Notes under the pieces: model-generated
Databases searched by the model: none
What the model was told of the DNA's origin: nothing
Seen by the model: the letters and a program-made list of their open reading frames with translations, nothing else
Made by a program: the position numbers and the translations under genes
Part shown: one piece after another, positions 55,850 through 64,000 of the stretch
How the letters are laid out: every line of letters begins with the position of its first letter
Position numbering within the stretch: position 1 is the first letter of the stretch
NCBI RefSeq assembly: GCF_000003815.2
Contig: NC_049990.1
Coordinates: 18,224,873-18,288,872, forward strand
DNA length: 64,000 bases
Origin: Branchiostoma floridae
Taxonomy: Eukaryota; Chordata; Leptocardii; Amphioxiformes; Branchiostomatidae
Direction: 5' to 3'

Positions 55850-56189
55850 CTCAACCAGGGTTTGACAAGTTTTGTAAGATTCACTTGTTCTATCGGGCAA
55901 GCAGATTATTAAAAGAAATTACCAACTTTTAACTAATCTTACCCAAAATCTAAATCACATTTTCTATGTATTTTTACTTCCAGCTATGGAATTCTTTAAT
56001 CTATTATTGGCTCCATTTTTCTGTGTTGACCAATTTATGCAATGACTGTGAAAAGTATTTATTTCGTAATATCAAAATCTTACACATGGAAAAATCTTAC
56101 TTGCCCTACGGCATGTGCTTGCCCAAACTGCACTTAAACTTAAATGCCCGGGACAATCGGACTAGTGGACTTGTCTAACCCTGCTCAAC
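55850..56189. mobile_element. hAT-like MITE with 6-bp flanking repeat
   Basis: The 328-bp element 55856-56183 has ends CAGGGTTTGACAAGT and ACTTGTCTAACCCTG. CTCAAC flanks both sides (55850-55855, 56184-56189). The subterminal regions hold CTTGTTCTATCGGGCAAG and related TTGCCC motifs. Non-coding. Confidence 0.7.
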
Positions 56190-57318
56190 TATGTAAAATA
56201 TCGGAAGTTTTAAATATTGACTAATTTGTGCAAGACTACAAACAACCATGCTGTTAAGAAACCTCAAATGACCTTTTTGCATCATTTTTCTCACTACAAA
56301 CATTTCTGGCTGTTCAAACTCTACACTACTATTTTGTCACTGACTGTCTCTCTGATCGTAACAGTAATTCAAGCAATCCTGAAGTAGGTGCCTCCAGCAG
56401 AAAACCAACCATCTTGGTGTCATCTTGATTTACATTTGCCATGGTTTCTTAATATGTCTACTTCCTCTGGGGCAACATTCTACCATTAAATGTTTCTAAA
56501 TACAACCGCTATCCTCCAAACATTTATAAAAGTCAGTTAACGCCGAAGGCACTCTCTATAAATGGCGGTACAGCTCAAAAACAAGGCCTCGTCAGCCAAG
56601 ATTTATTCTAACTGATGGAAGTTGACTGATGGCTTCCGATGTTTTGCCACGGAAGGAAAATGATTATCAATAAGTCTGGGGAGACAAGAAATCCTTCTCC
56701 ATCTACAAGAGTGGTTATTCCACTGGGAGGAAATTGAGAGTACCCATCACGTTTGTGAGGGTCTATCATGCCTGTTCGACGCTCATGTACACGGTGTGAA
56801 TAGCCCCCGTGATATATCGTCAGAAAAAGTTTCCAAATGGCAAACGTTGCTTGGCATTAAATGAAGGGAAGCTTTTGACCATTAGCAAAATGGCAAGCTG
56901 CATTTGATAGTCCCAGAAGAAGGATTATTTAAGACTCCCGGTTGAAATTGCCGGAAAAGTGGATGAACACAGTTTCGTTGCATAGATTTTTGCGTTATTT
57001 TCAATGTATTTCCCGATACTGCAAACTTTTCTTGCATTACTTTTTGTGTTTTATTACATTTCAATAGTTCTGATGACTTTCCTCCAAGATGTAGCTGTAT
57101 ATCATACATGTAGTTCCACTTTTAGTAGATCCCTTAGTCCTTCAAGGTAGTCACATGCTCATTCATCCACTTAAACTCACTGCAACTCTATGCACTAAAT
57201 CATCACCCTCACTCTTGCACTCAGTCACTCCTCACACCATTTGCTCACTCACTCATTCACTACATTTTGCATCTCATTCATTCATTCATTTGTTCATTCA
57301 TTTGTCAGCTTATTTGGT
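56190..57318. other. mostly unassigned; CATT-rich tract at the end
   Basis: 57160-57305 is rich in CACTCA and CATTCATTCATT units. Nothing else recognised. Confidence 0.4.
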
Positions 57319-57530
57319 TACTGTAAATGCATTTAAGTTTGCGGGGATTTAATTTCGCGGTTGCGGTAAAAAGGATCTTTCGCTGTGGTCTTAAGTTTGC
57401 GGTAACACCGTAGACTGCAGTCTAATACCATAATAGAAAAATGTTCGCGGTGGTTTTAAGTTCGCGGTGAAGTGGTCACCGCGAAAACCGCGAACATTAA
57501 TCCATTGCAAACATTTATGCATTTACAGTA
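57319..57530 (-). mobile_element. TTCGCGG-rich MITE, copy 3
   Basis: The 208-bp element 57321-57528 starts CTGTAAATGCATTTAAG and ends GCATTTACAG with TA on both sides. It is in opposite orientation to the copies at 1.05 and 5.5 kb and has the same length as the first. Confidence 0.85.
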
Positions 57531-58189
57531 TTTTAAAGATCTCCATTAGTGAGTATATACATATAATACACTTAGTCTTCTTGGAGCTATAATAATCACA
57601 AAAATGTACAGCATAAACCTATCATTACATTAGATGTTACCTAAACCTGCAATAACATCAATTTTAGAGCACTCATAACCTATCCTTATCTTAACTATCA
57701 ACAACATTATTGAAAAGAACAATGGAGCATTCTCACATTAGTCTTGTTTAATAATAGTTGCCCATTCTTGGTAATCACAGTTATCGTGAAAGGGGACAAA
57801 GAAACAAATAGACTAAGTGTAAAACAGTATAGAATATGTCTACTCTAGTCTAAAAGCTAACTCTAAACTGTAACTTGTTGGGTTTGAATTCTTTTCCTGG
57901 TGGAAAGGCGGAGGGGCGGAAGACAAAGAATCCCACCTTTTCTATAATGTGTGGGTTCTGTGATGTTAGGAGGAATGTAGTTTTCTTTTGTCTGTAATCA
58001 TGGGAAAATTTTTGAGGAATCTAGTGAGCGTTATCTTTAAAAAGTTCTTTTCTTTCGTGGCCTGATAGAAGGGACAGTTTGTAATCTACTGCTGCGGTGG
58101 TACGGTACCTTTTTCTGAGTCAGTTGGAGTTATTGTTAAATCAGCGTTACCTATGATGAATAATGTGTCCCTCCCGTGACCCCTGCTCC
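57531..58189. other. no recognised feature
   Basis: Nothing recognised. Confidence 0.35.
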
Positions 58190-58483
58190 CTACATGTACA
58201 CCAGACCCTGAGAATTGCTGAGCCCTACCAGATCCTGACAGCAGTCCTTTGTCTCACCCCTAAACTTGGCCCTGCCATGGATTTCCCTGACAGCTGGCAT
58301 AACTGCATGTGAAGTGTTCAAGACAATTGATGCCCTGAGAAAACTTTTCTTAGATGTGAGCGCACTGCGGAGGTCAGCAGGATGTGCCGCCGCCGTTCGT
58401 CTTCCAAAAACATTTCCATGAAAGCATGGCGGACTTGAAGGGACATAAGTTATGTAACAATGTGTCCAAAATGGCTGCATCAT
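58190..58483 (-). other. weak coding-like island, unassigned
   Basis: A 97-codon minus frame and an overlapping plus frame (about 58255-58420, reading TACEVFKTIDALRKLFLDV) both avoid stops in a GC-richer patch. Neither matches a family I can name. The plus frame looks the more protein-like in composition. With no splice evidence this could be a repeat-derived fragment or chance. Confidence 0.15.
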
Positions 58484-59248
58484 GACCCAGCTTTAAAAGC
58501 ATCGGAAGTGAAATGGGCTATTATAGGGCTTTTGCATCCAAGGTTTGTCAGATATTTTTAGCTCAAAGTGTGTCCGTGGATCTCTAGGACTTGGCCATTT
58601 TCACAGAAATGTGCAACCAATGGCAGTTAACTGTCAGGATATGGTAATAATAGAGTTTCTGTTCAGTAGTACAAAATCTTTAATTTCTTCCTCTACTCCT
58701 TTACCAAAGGACAACTGTATACAACAGGATAACAAAAGACTCTTTCTTGATTTCTTTATGTGATTTTTATGACCAAATGTTAACTGATACTGCTTATACA
58801 ATGTATTTGTAGCAGCAAAGTGTGTTCTAGAGTGTTCTTGGAAACATTTCAAGCTCTGTCAGAGATCCTTTTGGAAACATTTCAACTACTGTCAGAGGTC
58901 AGTGAAGTTGAAACAGAACCTGGCAATGTTGGTAGTTGCCAGAAAAGGGATAAACATTCTTGGGTAAGACCTTTCTTCTGGGCATCATGAGCCACAGCCT
59001 TTCATAGTTGAGCTCCAACCAGTACAGCACAAAGGAAAAATTGACTGTAACTGAACACCAGCGATCAATGGTAGAAAGAGACAACTGAACGCATTTCATC
59101 ATAGGATAACACAAATACTAGCACCACGGACAGGGCTTAAAATCTCTCTGTCATTTCTATGGCTCTTGTAGGATCAACAAAAGATATGGCAGTTATCTTT
59201 TCAAATAAGCATTCATTTTCTGCGGTATGTTATCAAGTAGGTCAGGGT
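58484..59248. other. mostly unassigned
   Basis: A short duplication around CTTGGAAACATTTCAAGC lies at about 58839-58895. The sequence CAGGGCTTAAAATCTC at about 59133 looks like a hAT-type end but has no partner. Confidence 0.35.
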
Positions 59249-59565
59249 TAGCAGTGCTTGAAATACTTTTTTATCGAAAAGCAGTTTTCCAACTACAAAA
59301 TTTCAGGTTGCGCACTGCGCTACCTGGGTTTAGAATTAAGCTGCGCCAAGCAAAATGTGGTTGCGTTTTCAAGTGCACAAGTGGGTATTTCCAGCACTGG
59401 TTAGTGAAAGTATCAAATATAAAGTGGTGTTCCAACTACAAAATTTCAGGTTGTGCACTGCACTACCTGGGTTTAGAATTAAGTTGCACCAAGCAAAATG
59501 TGGTTGCGTTTGCAAGTGCGCAAGTGGGGAATTTGAGCAGTGGTTAATGAAAATATCAGCAATAT
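59249..59565. repeat. 143-bp tandem duplication in a hAT-like sequence
   Basis: TTCCAACTACAAAATTTCAG starts at 59287 and 59430. Both copies continue with TTGCGCACTGCGCTACCTGG-like sequence, GGTTTAGAATTAAG and AGCAAAATGTGGTTGCG. The preceding CAGTGCTTGAAATAC (59249) resembles hAT termini, but no matching right end was found. Confidence 0.7.
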
Positions 59566-60140
59566 AGTTTGCTGTTACAAAAAGATTGTGGAAACAATAC
59601 AGAAGTCAGAGGTGTCTTGCCTCTTGCCATGCAGATTTATGGAGCGTAGTTTTGAAAGTCACCAGATCTGTCAAGATTGACCCCCACCGGTTGCCAGGGG
59701 AGATATGCAGCAGACAGATGACATAATCACGGGAGGGGTTAAGCCTCTCAATTTTCATGGAACCCCCCAGAATTCAGCAGCCAGGCAGCTCATCATGCCG
59801 GGGACAGCGTTTCGTGGCAGGGGTCGAAAGAGGCCTTGACTCTGAGATGGAAAATACATCAGTGGCACACTGCATCCATCAGTGGCAAAGTGAAGCTACT
59901 AATGGCTGGCGAATGACAGTCTTGGGACGGGCAGATTGGCGGTAATATCCCGTCACATGCAGCAGAGATGTGCCCGGGGGCGCGGCCCCAAGTTTACGGC
60001 CCGTACGGGTGCTCATCAGCACCAGGGCAAACTTTTGATCACCCGAGTTTTATTGCCTTTTTGGTGGCTGTTAGGCAATCCTGGTGTCATCAGTACCGCC
60101 GGTACACTGTGGATGTGATCTCTGACAGATGGTCTCTTGG
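59566..60140. other. no recognised feature
   Basis: 59970-60020 has a small GC-rich patch with two overlapping short frames and no domain. Confidence 0.35.
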
Positions 60141-60505
60141 GAAACACTCTTCAGGCATCAGGACTAGTGGAAAGAAAACTCACCAGAACCAGTCAAATCT
60201 GGTTAGGCCAGAATAATATGGATGACATCCTCTGGGAACCCTAAAACTGATGCAAATGTGTCAATGCATAAAAAGTTGTCCCAAAAAAGTTGCCTTCATC
60301 ATGAAATTTAAGTGAAACTCTTCAGGCATCAGGACTGGGGGAGGGAAAACTCACTAGAATCAGTGGAATCAGGTTACTCACACACTCACTCACTCTGGTT
60401 AAGCCATGATAATACCTTTACATGGATGAGATCCTCTGGGAACCCAAAAACTGATGCAAGTGTGAAACAATACAGAAAAAGTTTGGCAAAAGAAGCTGCC
60501 TTCAT
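60141..60505 (+). repeat. tandem duplication of about 170-200 bp including the GGATGACATCC repeat
   Basis: ACTCTTCAGGCATCAGGACT occurs at 60145 and 60317, with AAAACTCACCAGAACCAGT against AAAACTCACTAGAATCAGT. Later GATGACATCCTCTGGGAACC (60221) pairs with GATGAGATCCTCTGGGAACC (about 60425). A CACTCACTCACT insert lengthens the second copy. Confidence 0.75.
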
Positions 60506-60772
60506 CATGAAATCGAAGTAAGTGAACAGAAAGGTTGAACAAATGACTAAATGCACAGAGTATGGTAACTATATTCTCCATTTTCGTCTTTGCCATTGGG
60601 ATTGACTTTGCTATTCTATAACATTGTGCAATTTACAACATGGTTATAACTTTTTCTTAGAAACAGCTACAAAATTGATGAGCGTTTGGATGTCACCCAA
60701 AACATTACGGCCTTATATTAAATGGTGTGGTTTCATGCTTAGACATATACCAGGTCAACTGGCAGTGATTAA
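60506..60772. other. no recognised feature
   Basis: Nothing recognised. Confidence 0.35.
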
Positions 60773-61688
60773 TACAGTCAAACCTGTCTATAGCGGCCAC
60801 TCAAGGGACTGGTCAAAATTGGCCACTATAGAGAGGTGGCCACTATAGAGAATATGCTAATTAATTGACCACAAGCAATAAGTTACACATGATTTTAGTA
60901 CCCACAGATCTTTATTCACATAATACAGTACTGTACATGTACTGCAATGATTTTACACTATATGTATTAAGAAAACAAAAGCTATAAAAAGATTTAAATG
61001 TTCTACAGTTGATATTGTCTGAAGAGACCGGTATCGTCATATTTCTTTGATCTTTCGTCTTGTATCCTTTCATATGTGATACTTCGCCGTCCGTGTGTTC
61101 CCTCCCGCGTTCACACGTCCGGTTCGTCCATTATGCTAATGTGGTACTCACAAGAAAAGTCTCGTCATTTTAGACTTATCTCTTAATAAATGTAAGAATA
61201 AAATCTACCATAGTCTGAAGTTCATATCATTTTGTCTTTGTAACAATTCATTTAGAAAGTTTTTGTGATGAAAATTAACCCAAGCGATAGTGTATTAGAA
61301 CGTAACTTTAACGCAATTTAACTCCGTAATATTGGTGTCGTCTATTGACCTTATATGACCTCGCTTGTCGGCGGGTATGGGTAGCGCCAGTTTACGAAGT
61401 TTTGTTTTGAAAATGAATCAAAGAGGTTTTAAATCCGGCGTAGGGTGACGATACGGCAGCTGTATAAGGCCGAACGCGTGCCGAAACATAGATCAGCGGT
61501 CCGCGTGGCCGTTATCGGCAGTGTTTTTGTACCTGCGGGACCAGAAATCGTGTGGCCGTGGCCGCGTTGGACAGGTGGCCGCTAAGCCTATTTCTTAATC
61601 ATTACGAATCCAAGGGACCGAAAAAAAGTGGCCACTATGGGCAGGTGGCCGTTATGCAAAGGTGGCCGCTAATACAGGTTTGACTGTA
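60773..61688. mobile_element. pogo/Tigger-like non-autonomous element with TA duplication
   Basis: The 912-bp element 60775-61686 has ends CAGTCAAACCTGTCTATAGC and the inverse ending CAGGTTTGACTG, flanked by TA (60773-60774, 61687-61688). Variants of GTGGCCACTATAG and GTGGCCGTTATG are repeated just inside both ends. CAGT termini with a TA target are typical of the pogo/Tigger branch of Tc1/mariner. The repeated GTGGCC blocks could be binding sites for its CENP-B-like transposase. The GC-rich middle (about 61060-61560) has no frame of note. Confidence 0.75.
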
Positions 61689-61769
61689 TTTGGAATCTAG
61701 ATCTTAGATTAGAAATAAAGATTTGTCTACTTGAACTCCAAAGTCAGTGTTAATGATCATATTTGGGGG

Positions 61770-62170
61770 TAACGCTAGTTCACCTTTATCTGCTGGGTCT
61801 GTTGTATCTAAAAAGGGTAATGCTAGTTCACCATTATTTCTGGGGTTACCTTAGATCCGTTGTTTTTAAAATATGGCACATAGGCATGGTCGGCAGACGG
61901 TACCTGTAGTTTCAAATTTTACATTTTAATAGTTTCAAAATATTGCAATTTGAAACCACCATACGTCGGCATCAATAACTACCCTGCTTTTTTAAACGAC
62001 GGATATAGGTTACCCTTCTGATGAAGGTGAACTAGTGTTAGCTACATGTCCAATATTTTCTAAAATATTACTTTGAAACCACCATCTGTTTACTTGATGT
62101 CCCTAAATGCCCTGTTTTTAAAAACAAACAAAATAGGTTAGCCAACGGATAAAGGTGAACTAGCTTTATA
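61770..62170. mobile_element. GTTCACC MITE interrupted by a second GTTCACC MITE
   Basis: The outer left end ACGCTAGTTCACCTTTATCT (from 61772) stops near 61816. The outer right half resumes at about 62041 with AATATTTTCTAAAATATTAC and ends GGATAAAGGTGAACTAGCTTT. Between lies a complete second member. Confidence 0.6.
61818..62040. mobile_element. GTTCACC palindromic MITE, inner copy
   Basis: Left ATGCTAGTTCACCATTATTT, right TGATGAAGGTGAACTAGTGT, with TA at both ends and a palindromic centre around AATTTGAAACCACCATACG. It appears inserted in the left half of an older member of its own family. Confidence 0.75.
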
Positions 62171-62233
62171 AGTTTCATAATTCCCTCTATACTAGGCTAA
62201 TAGAACTAACTATTAAACTCTGGAACAAGGAGA

Positions 62234-62510
62234 CTGTGTAAAGGTATTGTGCTATTGCAATATCCGAGTGTCGCTGGGTTGAGTTAATGAGTTAGTGACG
62301 TCACTGCTATGACTCTGTGGTAGGGATCCCATGATCCTCTTTGGTCTCTCCCGCTCTCTCACACCATGGCTGTAGTCGAGTGAGCATCACAGAATAAACG
62401 CCTCTTCCACACAGAATAAACGCCTCTTCCAATCAAGTTGCGTCGGCTCTTCAGAATCAGTCACTTCGCATCCTCTGGTCAATGTTCAAGGTTTGGTGAC
62501 CATCTGGTGC
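62234..62510 (+). mobile_element. possible LTR fragment with duplicated polyA signal
   Basis: A region starting TGTGTAAAGG contains GTGACGTCAC (about 62296) and two tandem 22-bp units with AATAAACGCCTCTTCCA (about 62392-62435). It is followed near 62490 by GGTTTGGTGACC, which could begin a primer-binding site. No target duplication or coding region. A diverged LTR is the best guess. Confidence 0.3.
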
Positions 62511-62796
62511 TAACCTTCAAGAGTGCATAGTTATCACATGACACTCTGTGTCCCATAAGAAGATATCAGTAGGATATAATTGCCAAGGTGCAGCCAGTGG
62601 GTTGAAGGTTTTATCCACTGATACAGAATAATTGTTCCTAAGAGGTGCGTGCTCAGTTCCCTAACCCTCTGTGGGACTAGAACTCAGTCCTCTAGTTGGC
62701 CTATGACACTGGGAGTGTTAAGTCACTCAAGATGTGAGTTCTGTTTCTTGAAGGAGGCAAAAGGTCTGCCCTGCAACATAGGAAAGATCACATAGT
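62511..62796. other. no recognised feature
   Basis: Nothing recognised. Confidence 0.35.
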
Positions 62797-63075
62797 TTTG
62801 GGTCTGGTTTGTTTTGTTTTGTATGGTTTGGTTTTTATTGCACACCCAATAAACCGCCTCATGGCATAACACATCAGGTTTCTACTGATGAAGAGTACAA
62901 GCTGTATATACGAACAGAGTTATTTCATCCACACACACACACACACACACACAGAAGAACCACTCCTCTTTTTGATATGTGTGGTGGGTTCTTTATTTGC
63001 TCACGATGTGACTTTTCTTAAAATATGGGACTTCCATTGAACATCCTATCCAAGAGACCATGGGACTAGGTTTTG
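62797..63075 (-). mobile_element. tRNA-derived SINE 3' half with AC expansion
   Basis: On the minus strand AAGAACCCACCACACATATC is followed by an expanded tract (AC repeats at about 62929-62953 on plus), ACCTGATGTGTTATGCC, GAGGCGGTTTATTGGGTGTG and an AAAC-type tail at about 62797-62830. It abuts a second SINE in the same orientation. Confidence 0.7.
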
Positions 63076-63357
63076 CATCACTCACACCAGGAAGGCCCCT
63101 ACTCTTTTCGATTAGTGTGGCGGGTACTTTAACATGCTCGAGGTGTGACTCTCCTCAAACACAGGACCTCCATTTAACGTCCTTACCAAAGGAACGGCCC
63201 TAACCAAAGTTAGGTGCTCATTTTAATTTCACCTGAATGAAGTGCTAAGTGCCTTTCCCAAGGGCACAACATTGGGAGAAATCAGCAGTTTTGAACCGTT
63301 ACCTCTGTGGTCTGGGTCAAACACCTTACCTTAGCGATTGTGCCACCCGATGCCATC
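63076..63357 (-). mobile_element. tRNA-derived SINE, near full length
   Basis: The minus-strand head GGGTGGCACAATCGC with box B-like CGGTTCAAAACTG is followed by TGTGCCCTTGGGAAAGGC, CACTTCATTCAGGTG, GAGTCACACCTCGAGCATGT, ACCCGCCACACTAATCG and AGTAGGGGCCTTCC. The 3' tail appears replaced by the neighbouring SINE. Confidence 0.75.
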
Positions 63358-63740
63358 GGTCAATGACAATGACAATGGTCGATCCTGTGTCATGACCAGA
63401 GAGTTGTTGTACCATGTCCAGGGGTCAGTGTGGATTGACTGTCTGCAGGTGTGTCCATCACAACCCATTTACCTCACAGGATCTGATCAAAACATCTCCT
63501 CTCCCTGGTGCAATGCCAGCTTGGGATTACTATCCTGCAGTGCCAAGAGGAGTCCAATAGGCATAAAACTGTATTTACCGTACTTCAGGTCTGCAGCTAG
63601 GCTTACCAAATGCAGTTCAGGTGCTGTTGTTTCAAATCTAGACACATTGGATGCAGTCTTAACATTACAGATTGCTATTTGATTTCTACTTGATCTATTT
63701 GTGGGGAATCTCACATAGGAACTTTGGCAAAAAAAATGTC
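63358..63740. other. no recognised feature
   Basis: The plus and minus frames of about 90-114 codons overlap each other in antisense and have no recognisable domain. Confidence 0.35.
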
Positions 63741-63961
63741 CAGTGCCGAAGGCGTGAGCCATTGTAAGGGAGGTCTGGCAAAATTTTAAAATCTGAATCT
63801 TCTGAATTTTCAGGGGTAAATTTTGCTGGTAGATTAGCTACATGTATGTCTAATGAAATTTGTACTCTTGCAAAAATACACAAGGGTTTCAGCTTGATGT
63901 TTTTTGGGGTGATGCACCCCCCCCCCCCCATATTTCTGGGGGAGGGGGGCGACTCCCCCAT
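63741..63961 (-). mobile_element. fragment of the hAT-like family seen at 2308-2882
   Basis: On the minus strand GGGGGAGTCGCCCCC, CTTGTGTATTTTTGCAAG, ACCAGCAAAATTTACCCC and CAGACCTCCCTTACAATGGC match 2325-2510 in order. The CAGTGGCGG terminus and the 126-nt hairpin are absent. A run of about 13 C (63918-63930) interrupts it. Confidence 0.7.
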
Positions 63962-64000
63962 ATTGTAGCAGATAGTATCTAGTGCTTCCGTTTTTATGCT

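Noticed and set aside
63487-63762. 91-codon minus frame overlapping a 114-codon plus frame
   Set aside because: The two frames are antisense to each other with no domain, next to a hAT-like fragment.

Overview
This 64 kb window is animal nuclear DNA with no convincing host gene exon on either strand. It is AT-rich, its open reading frames are short and scattered, and it is crowded with transposon relics: terminal-inverted-repeat (TIR) elements, tRNA-derived SINEs, 5'-truncated LINEs, possible LTRs and minisatellites. The mix fits an invertebrate deuterostome. The families with TIRs resembling GTTCACCTTTATCCG and CTGTAAATGC with internal TTCGCGG motifs remind me of lancelet (Branchiostoma) intergenic or intronic DNA. 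That assignment is inference from memory, not a database result.

Layout. 1-6.6 kb: a fold-back element with a 9-bp target duplication, a hAT-like element holding a 126-nt hairpin, one TIR element inserted in another, and a repeat pair of which one copy took a LINE insertion. 7.4-11.3 kb: a hAT-like element carrying an 80-bp minisatellite made of 20-bp subunits, a hAT-like MITE packed with GTGCAC, and two GTTCACC MITEs. 11.6-14.7 kb: a 2.3-kb TIR element inserted in a second element; the related 48-kb copy shows the uninterrupted state. 15-18.1 kb: SINEs, a hAT MITE with a perfect 8-bp duplication and a LINE fragment with a 14-bp duplication. 18-42 kb: sparse, with two more LINE ends, a possible LTR at 25.4 kb, an internally deleted mariner at 27.5 kb and several short tandem duplications. 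42.9-46.3 kb: a tandem array, a long inverted repeat split by a 1-kb hAT-like element, and another tandem array split by a 191-bp MITE. 47.6-64 kb: SINEs, the second copy of the 11.6-kb family, GTTCACC MITEs, a pogo-like MITE at 60.8 kb and a second possible LTR.

There are no gene circuits to describe. The content is a record of successive insertions, and several can be ordered in time because the target is itself a repeat whose intact copy lies elsewhere in the window. All transposon ORFs seen are broken or truncated, so any mobility would depend on enzymes supplied from elsewhere. The unexplained coding-like islands (about 18.5, 50.7 and 58.3 kb) are weak candidates only.
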